Positions 23,932 through 36,418 of a stretch of 64,000 nt of DNA are shown here, one piece after another. The first letter of the stretch is position 1. Every line of letters begins with the position of its first letter. Origin of the DNA: Bubalus kerabau. Lineage: Eukaryota > Chordata > Mammalia > Artiodactyla > Bovidae. The translations under genes and the position numbers were made by a program. The DNA is taken from the NCBI RefSeq assembly GCF_029407905.1, contig NC_073637.1, forward strand, positions 49,600,501-49,664,500, in the 5' to 3' direction. Under the pieces are notes generated by a model, which did not search any database, had not been told where the DNA came from, and was given only the letters and a program-made list of their open reading frames with translations.

Positions 23932-24830
23932 TCTGGTTCCAAAAAGTGCAGAAAGGACTGTCCCTTTTAAAGTTGTAATTTATATCATGAGAAATTGTCA
24001 TTATTATTGAACATTATTTTTCAAAAGAGAGTTTCTCTTTTGGTTGTCCTAGTAAGTATATTTCCCACTTCAGATGAAAGTCAGACCCTAACAACAAAGA
24101 GAATACTCTTTAAAGATGGGAGTCTCATATCATCTAACATAAGAGCTTGTTAGGTTTTGAAGACAGAAGAAGAGGGAAAGCAGGAGAGAGAATAAATACT
24201 CTGACAACCACTAATAAAATTTATATTTTTTAAAAGGGTTTTACATTAAGGAATTCTGCCACAAAACACCATTACATAAAATATTATCCTAAACATATGA
24301 TATAGTGAGTATAAATAAGGTAACTCCCAGGATGTACCAAGAAGACTCAGGACAGAGGAATATTCCTACTGTGAGTATGCAGGAGTTCAAGATAGATTCT
24401 GCTTTGTGCAGTCGGGTATGAATGAAGTGGGAAAGGAAACCCTCGGAAGGAGAAGCCTCATATTTGAACCTGTGGGATTTGTTAAAGGGCCCAGAATATA
24501 CATATTTTAATTAATCACTAAATTCCACAGTCTGATATATTGCCACACACATGATGTTTCAATAAATGTTGGTCAAACAATTTGATACCAACGATGCCTG
24601 TTGAGCACATATATAGATGTCAATTCCTTTCTTCCTTCTTCTTGACTTAAAAGATGAAATGATACCTACCACAACAGGCATCGTATTCCAACCATGAAGC
24701 CAGTATTCTTAGGCTGATAGGGCAGGAAGATGTAAAAGATGTGAGGCTTTGAGTTTATCAAGGAACTGTTTGCTCCAGATGTTTTCTTATGTTAATATAT
24801 ATATATATATATTTTGCTTCCAAGTGCAAA
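23932..24830. other. No gene; short inverted repeat and TA run
   Basis: Unique AT-rich sequence. ACGATGCCTGTTG at 24591-24603 is matched by its reverse complement at 24672-24684. A TA run lies near 24797. Confidence 0.5.
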
Positions 24831-25599
24831 TTTATATTTTTTCTATTTTTTTTATTGAAGTATAGTTGCCCTATGATATTGCATAAGTTTCAGGTGTGCA
24901 AAACAGTGAATCACAGTTTTTAAGCGTTATACTTCCTTTATAGTTATAAAATATTGGCTGTATTCCCCATATTGTACAATAGATCCGTGCAGCTTATTCT
25001 GTACCCAGTAGTTTGTGCCTCTTAATCCCTGCCCCTATATTGCCCCTCTCCACTTCCCTCTCCCCACTGGTAACCACTAGTTTGTTCTCTGTGTCTGTGA
25101 GTCTGCTTCTTTTTTGTTATATTCACTAGTTGGTTCTATTTTTTTAGATTTCATACTTAAGTGATAAAATGTAATGCTTGTCTTTCTTTGAATTATTTCA
25201 CTTTGCATAAAGTCCATCCATGTTGCTGCAAATGTCAAAATTACATTCTTTTTATGGCCAAGTAGTATTCCATTGTATGTGTATGTGTGTGTGACATCTT
25301 TCTTTTTTTTCCCATTCATCTGTTGCTGGGTACTTAGGTTGCTTCCATATCTTGGCAATTGTAAATAGTGCTGCTATGAACATTAGGGTGCATGTATCTT
25401 TTCGAATTATGGTTTTCTGCAGGTGTATGCCCACGAGTGGGATTGCAGGATCATATAGCAACTCTATTTTTACTCTTTTAAGAAACCTCTATACTGTTTT
25501 TCACAGTGGCTGCATCAATTTACATTCCTACCAACATTGTACAAGTTTTCCCTTTTCTCCACATCCTTGCCAACATTTGCCAACTTATTTATTTGTTTG

Positions 25600-25713
25600 T
25601 TTGTTTTCAGCTATACCACAAGCATTAAGAATCTTAGTTGCCTGACCAGGGATCAAACCCATGCCCCTGCAGTGGAAGCACAGAGTTTTAACCACTGGAC
25701 CTCCAGGGAAGTC
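25600..25713 (-). mobile_element. CHR-type SINE inside L1
   Basis: Reverse copy ending CCACTGGACCTCCAGGGAAG, splitting the L1. Confidence 0.85.
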
Positions 25714-25741
25714 CCTGTAGACGTTTTATGAGAGCCATTCT

Positions 25742-26028
25742 GGAGAAGGAAATGGCAACCCACCCCAGCATTCTTGCCTAGAGAATCCCATGGACAGAGG
25801 GGCCTGGTGGGCTGCTGTCCATAGGGTCGCACATTCATAGCGTCACACAGTCGGACACGACTAAAGCAACTTAGCATGCATGGATGCATGCATTGGAGAA
25901 AGAAATCACAGCCCACTCCAGTATTCTTGCCTGGAGAATCCCACGGACAGAAGAGCCTGGTGGGCTGCCGTCTATGGGGTCACACAGAGTCGGGCACGAC
26001 TGAAGTGACTTAGCAGCAGCAGCAGCAG
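25742..26028 (+). mobile_element. BOV-A2 SINE inside L1
   Basis: Two BovA monomers, the second starting GGAGAAAGAAATCACAGCCC, with a six-fold AGC tail. CATTCTG lies on both sides. Confidence 0.93.
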
Positions 26029-27033
26029 CATTCTGACAGGTATAAGGTGATATCTCATTGTGGTTTTGATTTGCATTTCCCTGTTAATTAATGATGTTGA
26101 ACATCTTTTCATGTGCCTGTTAGACATCTGCATTTCCTCTTTGGAAAATATCTATTCAGTTCTTCTGCCCATTTTTTAATTGGGTTGTCTGATTTTTTTT
26201 TTTTTGATGTTGAGCTGTATGAGCTATGAAGATAAAAAGAGCTGTACGCAGAAAACTATAGCACACTGATGAAGGAAATTGAAGATGGAAAGATATACTG
26301 TGTTCTTGGATGGGAAGGATCAATATTGTTCAAATGACCATATTACCCAAGGCAGTCTACAGATTCAGTGCAATCTCTATCAAAATACTAATGGCATTTT
26401 CCATAGAACAAGAACAAATAATTTTTATGGAAACACAAAATTTGTATGGAAACACAAAAACCCCCAACAGCCAAAACAATCTAGAGAAAGAAGAACAGAT
26501 CTAAAGAAATCACACTTCCTGGCTTCAGGCTATGCTCCAAAACTGCAGTAATCAAAACAGTATGGTAGTGGCACAAAAACAGACTCATAGATCAGTGGAA
26601 CAAGATAGACAGCCCAGAAATAAACCAACACACTAACGGTGAGTTAATCTATGAGGACGGAAGCGAAAATTCACAAGGAAGGAAAAAAAACAGTCTCTGC
26701 TAAGTGGTGCTGGGGAAATGGAACAGCTACATGTAAAAGAATGAAATCAGGGCATTCTATAGCACCATATACAAAAGTAAGAGTCCAGGTACTGTAAAAT
26801 TTCTAAAGGAAAACATAGGCAGAGCATTCTTTGACGTAAATTGCAGCAATATTTTCTTGAATCTGTCTCCTAAAGCAAGGGAAATAAAAACAAAAACAAA
26901 CAAATAGTGCCTAATTAAATTTTTAAAAGCTTTTACACAACAAAGGAAACCATTGGCAAAATGAAAAGACAGTCTACTGAATGGGAGAAAATATTTGCAA
27001 ATGATATGACCCATAAGGGATTAATATCCAGTG

Positions 27034-28072
27034 TAAATGTTTTATTCTTTGTCCCTGAAACCACTGTTATTGTAGAAAAAAAGGAATTCTTCATTGATAA
27101 ACCCCTAAAAGGAAGAGTGCATCTTTTTTCCAGGTCCTGAAAGCTAGGCCTGATCTGATGTCACAATAGTCCTCCTGGATAAAGAAAAACACAAAATCAT
27201 TTGTTTTTTGATATCTCCAATTCTTCATGCAACAGAACACTGTATCTAGAACATGTGATCTTGACTTATACATATTTGTATAGTACCTATTTTGGCATTA
27301 TGTTTGGGTCTGTTCCAAGAGAGAATTTCCTGTTTGGGGAAGTTCTTGGCTCACAAATTCAGATAACCTGCAACATAATCTATTTTTCAATTATTACAGG
27401 TTTCCTGCTTCAGCCATCGCTAAGCTTTTGTTCTCAGACTAATCACAGTGCTACCATTAATTCCACAAATGACCACCTCTGAAACTTTTCTTCACAAACC
27501 ATAAACCTGGGTTCTCCCCTCAAATAGTCACAGGTCACCATCTGTGCCAGTTATCAATTTATTGTCTCTGAGCTCCTAATTCACCTTTGTTTGTTTTGCT
27601 TTGTGCTAGCTGGCCCTGCAAACATTTCCCCATGTCAGCTAGTGCAATGTTAGGCTTTGTCAGCAGAGGGCGAGGCAGTGATATTGCTGGAGGCAGGGAC
27701 TGCTCTTTTAGGTTCTTGTGTGAAGATGGAGGGTTGGGGCGGTGGGGGGAGGTTGCTCCTACAGCTCTTGACAGAAAGCAACATATAGGACACCCATGCA
27801 GCACATAGGCACTCATGCACCAACATGTTTTGCCAGCGATATGCAAAAATCAGAAAGTGACTTCCCAGTGAGTTTCACCAGCATCCCAGAGGGCTGATTC
27901 CCAACTAGTTTTACTAGGGCCCCAACAGGTGGCTTCCGGCCAGCCCTGGCTGGTGGCACTTCAGCAAACTCTCTGTCATTAAGTAGGCCACAGCCACACC
28001 CTCTCCAACAGGGCCTGAATTTCAGTATTGGCTTCTTTCCAGATCTTCTCCTTCCATGGCTTTTAGCCTCAG
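27034..28072. other. No gene; CTCF-like motif
   Basis: No ORF with coding character. The part from about 27600 to 28050 has higher GC and looks like an old element I cannot name. It contains a CTCF-core-like TCAGCAGAGGGCG at 27660-27672. Confidence 0.45.
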
Positions 28073-28423
28073 CAAGACTCTTGAGAGTCCCTTGGACTGC
28101 AAGGAGATCCAACCAGTCCATTCTGAAGGAGATCAGCCCTGGGATTTCTTTGGAAGGAATGATGCTAAAGCTGAAACTCCAGTACTTTGGCCACCTCATG
28201 CAAAGAGGTGACTCTTTGGAAAAGACTCTGATGCTGGGAGGGATTGGGGGCAAAGGAGAAGGGGACGACAGAGGATGAGATGGCTGGATGGCATCACTGA
28301 CTCGATGGACGTGAGTCTGAGTGAACTCCGGGAGTTGGTGATGGACAGGGAGGCCTGGCGTGCTGCGATTCATGGGGTCGCAAAGAGTCGGACACCACTG
28401 AGCGACTGATCTGATCTGATCTG
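28073..28423 (+). mobile_element. BovB LINE 3' end (first of a tandem pair)
   Basis: Forward BovB 3' end from AAGACTCTTGAGAGTCCC to a triple CTGAT tail at about 28410-28423. The next BovB fragment starts at once. Confidence 0.93.
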
Positions 28424-28637
28424 AAAAGACTCTGATGCTGGGAGGGACTGGGGGCAGGAGGAGAAGGGGACGACAGAGGATGAGATGGCTGGATGGTATC
28501 ACTGACTTGATGGACGTTAGTTTGAGTGAACTCCGGGAATTGGTGATGGACAGGGAGGCCTGGCGTGCTGCGATTCATGGGGTCGCAAAGAGTCAGACAC
28601 GACTGAGCGACTGGACTGAACTGAACTGAACCGAACT
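28424..28637 (+). mobile_element. BovB LINE 3' end (second of a tandem pair)
   Basis: It starts AAAAGACTCTGATGCTGGGA, a point also present inside the first copy at about 28218, and ends in CTGAACTGAACTGAACCGAA. It differs from the first copy by several percent. Confidence 0.93.
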
Positions 28638-29275
28638 GTAGAGGTAGTAGCCCCTCCCTACGTCTGCTTTTCTTGTATTCTGTCAAGTTTACTTTATTGC
28701 TAAGATGTCATCTCCTCTTATTTAGTTAATTATTAATTATTTATCCCTTAATTACTTAATTGCTATTAGTAGTTCATTACTAGATAATAATGCTTTATAT
28801 TTAAATGTCCCATTCAATTTTCTGAGTGGTTTCTATTTCCTGGCTAGACCCTGACTGACACATCTTCTGTAGGTCATTCATAGCAATTCTGCATGGGCTG
28901 TCTTTATTTTACAAAAATTTCAGGAGTCTACTAACTTCCAAAATAAATCAGCCTATTAGTTGTAATGTTAGACATGTACAACCAAATTTCCAAGCCTGAT
29001 AATCCAGTACATTAAATTTAAATTCTTTTGCAAAGGTTCAGAAATAAGGAAAGATTCAGAGACATTGAATTTCTGTTGGTGGCCTTTCTTAAACCCATTA
29101 ACATTTATTTTAATTATGGTTCCATGGTCTGGAACTATAGACCTATAGTTGACCTATATTTGACCTACAGTTCAAATAGTCTGAGAACTAAATTGCATGT
29201 GTAAAAACTCCAATGTTTAGGGAAATATTTGGATATTAGATATATGCTCTAGAATTGCCTACAACTAAAGGATCT
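28638..29275. other. No recognised feature
   Basis: AT-rich unique sequence including short TTAATTA repeats near 28720-28760. No coding signal. Confidence 0.5.
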
Positions 29276-29996
29276 GAGAGGATGAGAGTGAAAAGCTGGC
29301 TTAAAACTCAAAAAAAAACTAAGATCATGGCATCTGGTCCCATCACTTTATGGCAAATAGAAAGGGGAAAAGTAGAAGCAGTATTAGATTTTATTTTCTT
29401 GGGCTCCAAAATCACTGCAAACGGTGACTGCAGCCATGAAATTAAAAGATGCTTGCTCCTTGGAAGAAAAGCTCTGACAAATCTTGACAGCATATTAAAA
29501 AGCAAAGACATCACTTTGCCAACAAAGGTCCATATAGTCAAAGCTATGGTTTTTCCAGTAGTCATGTACTGATGTGAGAGTTGGACCATAAAGAAGGCTG
29601 AGTGCTGAATATTTGATGCTTTCAAATTGTGGTGCTAAAGAAGACTCTTGAGAGTCCCTTGGACTGCAAGTAGATCAAATCAGTCAATCCTCAAGTAAGT
29701 CAACACTAAGTATTCACTGGAAGAACTGATGCTGAAGCTGAAACTCCAATACTTTGGCTGGTGACATGATGCAAAGAGCTGACTCATTGGAAAAGACCCT
29801 GATGCTGGGAAAAATTGAAGGCAAAGGGAAAAGAGGGTGGCAGAGGATGAAATGGTTGGATAGAATCACTGACTCAATGGATGTGAATTTGAGCAAGCTT
29901 CAGCAGATAGTGAAGGACAGGGTAGCCTGGAGTGATGCAGTCCATGGGATTGCAAAGAACTGGACACAACCTAGTGATGGAACGACAACAATGAAA
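29276..29996 (+). mobile_element. BovB LINE, older subfamily
   Basis: Forward, 720 bases, clearly more diverged than the other long copies and ending in an ACAACAATG-type tail rather than CTGAACTGA. Stops break the frame. Confidence 0.88.
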
Positions 29997-30139
29997 ACAA
30001 AGGATTTCAAAATTTGTATCTCTATTAATAATAAGCCTGTAGGCAAACTAAATTTAAAAAAAAAACTCTACTCTCAACCCACACAATGGAATATCATAAC
30101 ATTTGAGATTTTTGGGTTCTGTGCTAATCTTTGTCAAGA

Positions 30140-31090
30140 ATGACCCATAGAGAGAAAATATCTACAAATAATATACCTGATGAGAACTTAGAGTCCATAA
30201 TATATTAAGAATTCATACAATTCAGCAACAGAAGACCAACAATCCAATTAAGGACGGACAAAGTATTTAAATAGACATTCTCTAAAGCGGAAATATAAAT
30301 GGCCAACAAGCAGGTGAAAAAATGCTCAGTGTCATTAAAGAAACGGAAGTCAAAACCACAATGAGATACCATTTTACATCCACTTGGATGGACAGAATTA
30401 AGAAATAAAACAGAAAATAACTAGTGGTGGTGAGCATTTAGAGAAATTGGAACCTTAATACATTGCTGGTAGGAATATAAAATAGTACAGACACTGGAGA
30501 AAGAGTCTGGCTATTCCACAGTGATTACATATGACTCAGTAATTCCACCTCTAGGGATAAACCCAAAAGAATTGAAAACAGGTGTTCAAACAAATGACTA
30601 AGCAAATGTTGATAGCAACACTATTCACAATAGATAAAAGGTGAAAACAAGCCAAATGTCCATCAGCTGATGAATATGGTTAAACAAAGTGGCATATCCA
30701 TACAATGGAATATTATACAGATATAAAAAGGAATGAAGTACAGATTACACTACAATGTGAATGAACTTAGAAAACATTATGCTAAGCTAAAGAATTAGGT
30801 ACAGGAGGTCACAAGTTGTATAATTCCATTTATATAAAATATCCAGAACAGGAAAATCCAGAGATTAGTGGTTTCCAGGGGCCAGAGGGAAGATGGAATA
30901 GGGAGAGATAGTTGAATGGGTATAGGTTTTCCTTTTTGGTTGATAAGAAGGTTCTAGAATTAGACAGTAGTGATAGTTGTATGACATTGTAATTACACTA
31001 CATGCCACTGACTTGTACACTTTAAGGTGATTAATTAAATACAGTGAATTCTGTATTGCATATATTTTACTGCAATGAAAAGATTGTGGA
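30140..31090 (+). mobile_element. Old L1 LINE 3' part
   Basis: Forward ORF2 end and 3' UTR: CAGTAATTCCACCTCTAGGG, then CATACAATGGAATATTATAC and AGTGGTTTCCAGGGGCCAGA. Highly diverged. Confidence 0.82.
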
Positions 31091-31486
31091 AAGGAAGGAA
31101 TTGGAGGTGCAAAACATGAACAATTCTTTAAAGAAATTTTGATGTAAAGAGTAGTTGAAAATGGTGCAATGGCAGGAAGGGGATGTAGAGTGAATGGAAA
31201 GTTTTTAAAATATTAAAAAATTTTAAAAATATATTGAAAACAGTGTTATCATATAGTGATTATCAAATAGGTACTTGCTGAATGGTAATTAGGTGTATGG
31301 TTACCACATAGACATAAAGGGTGGCAGCACTGGATGAGGAGCCATTGATCTATTAGATCCCAAACATAAGATACAATGATCACCTTTGCCTCTGATTCTC
31401 ATGGGCTCACTGCATGAAAGCAATGAATGATAACAGTAGGGAAGCAAGACAAAAGATAGAAGACTATAGGGACTAACTGTGTGTGC

Positions 31487-31663
31487 GTAGTTACTCAGTC
31501 ATGTCCCCATAGATTGTAGCCCTCCAGGCTCCTCTGTCCATGGGATTCTCCAAGCAAGAATACTGGAGTGGGTTGCTATTTCCTTCTTCAAGACCCAGGG
31601 ATCGAGCCCACCTTTCCTTCTTGGTAGGTGGATTCTTTACCACTGAGCCACCTGAGAAGCTTC
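31487..31663 (-). mobile_element. Bov-tA SINE, with internal losses
   Basis: A reverse copy missing short stretches in both the BovA and tRNA-like parts, ending CCACTGAGCCACCTGAGAAG. Confidence 0.85.
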
Positions 31664-32147
31664 AATCTCAGGGGTTGACAAATTCACATTCCCACCTGGT
31701 CCAGAGACCTGCAGCATCCCTGGGGCCACTCCTGGCTCCTGGCGATATTTCTTTGCAGACACCTACCTGCCTGAACAGACCCGTAGTACGGCCTTGACAG
31801 GGATGTTTGGAGCGCCTCTCCAGAGCAGGATCCTGATTCAAACCCACATGCCTGAAGCTGAGCATGTGATTGTGAATGAAATCTAACATTTCTGTGATTT
31901 AGCTAACTTAATATCTTAATATGATATTTCAATACCAATGTTTTGTCCTTAGTCCTGCTGCTTCTTAAATATAATACATCTGATTATAACATTTTTGACT
32001 ATGTTGTCCTTAGAATGTGTTCCATTTTTGATCAAAATAGTACCATCCTCTTCAGGGATAAAAAAATATTGTTGACATTAGAAGAAAAGTCAGAATCTAA
32101 ACAGAGAAAAATGGATGGATAATGACTGGAAAATGTTTATACCAAAT
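31664..32147. other. No recognised feature
   Basis: Unique sequence. The short GC-richer part near 31690-31860 has overlapping small open frames with no family resemblance. Confidence 0.5.
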
Positions 32148-34165
32148 CTTTTTTATTTTATTTTATTTTATTTTTAAACTTTACAATATTGTATTATTTT
32201 TGCCAAATATCGAAATGAATCCGCCACAGGTATATCTGTGTTCCCCATCCTGAACCCTCCTCCCTCCTCCCTCCCCATACCCTCCCTCTGGGTCGTCCCA
32301 GTGCACCAGCCCCAAGCATCCAGTATCGTGCATCAAACCTGGACTGGCAACTCGTTTCATACATGATATTATACATGGTTCAATGCCATTCTCCCAATTC
32401 TCCCCACCCTCTGCCTCTCCCACAGAGTCCATAAGACTGATCTATACATCAGTGTCTCTTTTGCTGTCTCGTACACAGGGTTATTGTTACCATCTTTCTA
32501 AATTCCATATATATGAGTTAGTATACTGTATTGGTGTTTTTCTTTCTGGCTTACTTCACTCTGTATAATAGGTTCCAGTTTCATCCACCTCATTAGAACT
32601 GACTCAAATGTATTCTTTTTAATGGCTGAGTAATACTCCATTTTGTATATGTACTACTGCTTTCTTAGCCATTCATCTGCTGATGGGCATCTAGGTTGCT
32701 TCCACATTCTGGCTATTATAAACAGTGCTGCGATGAACATTGGGGTACATGTGTCTCTTTCCCTTCTGGTTTCCTCAGTGTGTATGCCCAGCAGTGGGAT
32801 TGCTGGATCATAAGGCAGTTCTATTTCCAGTTTTTTAAGGAATCTCCACACTGTTCTCCATAGTGGCTGTACTAGTTTGCATTCCCACCAACAGTGTAAG
32901 AGGGTTCCCTTTTCTCCACACCCTCTCCAGCATTTATTGCGTGTAGACTTTTGGATCGCAGCCATTCTGACTGGCGTGAAATGGTACCTCATAGTGGTTT
33001 TGATTTGCATTTCTCTGATAATGAGTGATGTTGAGCATCTTTTCATGTGTTTGTTAGCCATCTGTATGTCTTCTTCGGAGAAATGTCTATTTAGTTCTTT
33101 GGCCCATTTTTTGATTGGGTCATTTATTTTTCTGGAGTTGAGCTGTAGGAGTTGCTTGTATATTTTTGAGATTAGTTGTTTGTCAGTTGCTTTGTTTGCT
33201 ATTATTTTCTCCCATTCTGAAGGCTGCCTTTTCACCTTGCTAATAGTTTCCTTTGTTGTGCAGAAGCTTTTAAGTTTAATTAGGTCCCATTTGTTTATTT
33301 TTGCTTTTATTTCCAATATTCTGGGAGGTGGGTCATAGAGGATCCTGCTGTGATGTATGTCAGAGAGTGTTTTGCCTATGTTCTCCTCTAGGAGTTTTAT
33401 AGTTTCTGGTCTTACGTTTAGATCTTTAATCCATTTTGAGTTTATTTTTGTGTATGGTGTTAGAAAGTGTTCTAGTTTCATTCTTTTACAAGTGGTTGAC
33501 CAGTTTTCCCAGCACCACTTGTTAAAGAGATTGTCTTTAATCCATTGTATATTCTTGCCTCCTTTGTCAAAGATAAGGTGTCCATATGTGCGTGGATTTA
33601 TCTCTGGGCTTTCTATTTTGTTCCATTGATCAATATTTCTGTCTTTGTGCCAGTACCATACTGTCTTGAGAACTGTGGCTTTGTAATACAGCCTGAAGTC
33701 AGGTAGGTTGATTCCTCCAGTTCCGTTCTTCTTTCTCAAGATAGCTTTGGCTATTCGAGGTTTTTTGTATTTCCATATAAATTGTGAAATTATTTGTTCT
33801 AGCTCTGTGAAGAATACCGTTGGTAGCTTGATAGAGATTGCATTGAATCTATAAATTGCTTTGGGTAGTATACTCATTTTCACTATATTGATTCTTCCAA
33901 TCCATGAACATGGTATATTTCTCCATCTATTAGCATCCTCTTTGATTTCTTTCACCAGTGTTTTATAGTTTTTTATATATAGGTCTTTAGTTTCTTTAGG
34001 TAGATATATTCCTAAGTATTTTATTCTTTCCGTTGCAATGGTGAATGGAATTGTTTCCTTAATTTCTCTTTATGTTTTCTCATTGTTAGTGTATAGGAAT
34101 GCAAGGGATTTCTGTGTGTTGATTTTATATCCTGTGACTTTACTATAATCATTGATTAGTAAGGG
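32148..34165 (-). mobile_element. Ruminant L1 LINE (L1-BT type), 5' truncated, with open ORF2 stretch
   Basis: About 2 kb in reverse, with a TTTTA-type tail at 32148-32175. The minus strand holds 433 codons without a stop (32654-33955), the ORF2 C-terminal third. It includes a cysteine-histidine motif, [18 protein letters not shown] (CX3CX7HX4C), typical of L1 ORF2. A stop lies just upstream and the reverse-transcriptase core is missing, so it cannot move by itself. Confidence 0.92.
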
Positions 34166-34501
34166 TTTATTCACTCTTTCTGGACTCTAAAGAACTTTAG
34201 TAACCTCATAAAACAAATATTTTTTACTTTGATTTTTTTATTTATGTAAATAACTTTTAATTCTGTTACAACATACTTAACACTCATACTTAACACTCCA
34301 TTATTAATCCTGAAAATCTGTCCATTTGCCTTATTGCTCTGTTAATCTAATCTCTCCTACTTTTAATCTAACCTCTCCTACTTACACTATATATTTTGTC
34401 ATAGAGAATTATGCTTTGAAAGTCTAGCAATTCTGATGATTAAGTCTATGAAATTGTGTTTAAATCTTAAAGAACTCTGTTACTGTGTGTTGATCATCTA
34501 C
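34166..34501. other. No recognised feature
   Basis: AT-rich unique sequence with a local imperfect duplication (TAATCTAATCTCTCCTACTT, then TAATCTAACCTCTCCTACTT, near 34343-34382). Confidence 0.5.
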
Positions 34502-34509
34502 TTCTGTAA

Positions 34510-34845
34510 CAGTTTTGTTTTTGTTTGTTAGCTGAGCCGGGTCTTCATTGCAGCACACGGGCTTTCTCTAGTTGTGTGGAGGGGAGCTGCTCTCTAGTTG
34601 CAGTGTGTGGGCTTCTCATTATGGTGGCTTCTCTTGTTGTTGAGCCCAGACTCTAGGTGTGCAGGCTTCAGCAGTTGTGCATGGGCTCAGAAGTTGCAGT
34701 TCACAGGCTCTAGAGCATGGGCTCAGTAGTTATAGCACATGGGCTTAGTTGGCAGCACTGCATGTGAAATCTTCCCAGACCAAGAATCGAACCCATGTGC
34801 CCTGCATTGGCAGGTAGATTCTTAACCACTAGACCACCACAGAAG
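34510..34845 (-). mobile_element. CHR-type SINE, long form
   Basis: Reverse copy of about 335 bases with 8-bp target-site duplications TTCTGTAA at 34502-34509 and 34846-34853. Confidence 0.88.
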
Positions 34846-34985
34846 TTCTGTAAATGTTTTAAACATTTAATCTGTATTGGTTGAGGGAAATAACATTGAA
34901 AATAATAACAGTGCTTGCACCCCTTCCCTACATAGCTTGGAATTTCAACAGCTATCCTTATTGCCAGCCTCTTAAAGTCCCCATT

Positions 34986-36406
34986 CAGTTCAGTTCAGTT
35001 CAGTTTAGTCACTCAGTCGTGTCCAACTCTTTGTGAACCCATGAATGACAGCACGCCAGGCCTCCCTGTCCATCACCAACTCCCAGAGTCCACCCAAACC
35101 CATGTCCATTGAGTTGGTGATGCCATCCAGCCATCTCATCCTCTGTTGTTCCCTTCTCCACCTGCCCTCAATCATTCCCAGCATCAGGGTCTTTTCAAAT
35201 GAGTCAGCTCTTCGCATCAGATGGCCAAAGTATTGGAGTTTCAGCTTCAACATCAGTCCTTCCAATGAACATCCAGGACTGATCTCCTTTAGGATGGACT
35301 GGTTGGATCTCCTTGCAGTCCAAGGACTCTCAAGAGTCTTCTCCAACGCCACAGTTCAAAAGCATCAATTCTTCAGTGCTCAGCTTTCTTTATAGTCCAA
35401 CTCTCACATCCATACATGACTACTGGAAAAACCTAAAAGATGATGCTGTGAAAGTGCTGCACTCAATATGTCAGCAAATTTGGAAAACTCAGCAGTGGCC
35501 ACAGGACTGGAAAAGGTCAGTTTTCATTCCAATCCCTAAGAAAGGCAATGCCAAAGAATGCTCAAACTACCGCACAATTGCATTCATCTCACACGCTAGT
35601 AAAGTAATGCTCAAAATTCTCCAATACATGAACCGTGAACTTCCAGATGTTCAAGCTGGTTTTAAAAATGGCAGAGGAACCAGAGATCAAATTGCCAACA
35701 TCCGCTGGATCATCGAAAAAGCAGGAGAGTTCCAGAAAACCATTATATCTGCTTTATTGACTATGCCAAAGCCTTTGACTGTGTGGATCACAATAAACTG
35801 TGGGAAATTCTGAAAGAGATGGGAATACCAGACCACCTGACTTGCCTGTTGAGAAACCTGTATGGAGGTCAGGAGGCAACAGTTAGAACTGGACATGGAA
35901 CAACAGACTGGTTCCAAATAGGAAAAGCAGCACGTCAAGGCTGTATATTGTCACCCTGCTTATTTAACTTATATGCAGAGTACATAATGAGAAACACTGG
36001 GCTGGAAGAAGCACAAGCTGGAATCAGGATTGCCGGGAGAAATACCAATAGCCTCAGATATGCAGATGACACCACCCTTATGGCAGAAAGTGAAGAGGAA
36101 CTAAAGAGCCTCTTGATGAAGGTGAAATTAGAGAGTGAAAAAGTTGGCTTAAAAGTCAACATTCAGAAAACGAAGATCATGGCATCCGGTCCCATCACTT
36201 CATGGCAAATAGATGGGGAAACAGTGGCTGACTTTATTTTGGGGGGCTCCAAGATCACTGCAGATGGTTATTGCAGCCATGAAATTAAAAGACGCTTACT
36301 CCTTGGAAGGAAAGTTATGACCAACCTAGATAGCATATTAAAAAGCAGAGACATTACTTTGTTAACAAAGGTCCATCTAGTCAAGGCTATGTTTTTTCCA
36401 GTAGTC
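34986..36406. mobile_element. BovB LINE with internal inversion (twin-priming structure)
   Basis: 34986-35433 is the BovB 3' end in reverse; 35434-36406 is the adjoining upstream part in forward orientation, including the YADD box (LRYADDTTLMAESEEELKSL). The forward part ends in TTTTTTCCAGTAGTCA, where the reverse part begins in BovB order. Flanking duplications AAAGTCCCCATT (34974-34985) and AAACTCCCCATT (36407-36418) show it was one insertion. Confidence 0.92.
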
Positions 36407-36418
36407 AAACTCCCCATT

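Larger units (their letters stand above)
24840..27033. mobile_element. L1 LINE with 5' inversion, carrying two SINEs
   Basis: From about 24840 to 26222 the L1 lies in reverse, from 3' UTR into ORF2. From about 26226 to 27033 ORF2 sequence lies forward and ends (AAGGGATTAATATCCA) about where the reverse part begins in the L1 order. This is the signature of twin priming. The forward part carries [22 protein letters not shown] ORF2 remnants. Confidence 0.85.

Noticed and set aside
27813..28502. 229-codon minus-strand frame
   Set aside because: It runs through antisense BovB sequence and an unrelated flank; no domain and no coding character of its own.
32654..33955. 433-codon minus-strand frame as a gene
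   Set aside because: It is the L1 ORF2 C-terminus, with L1 3' UTR and tail directly downstream.
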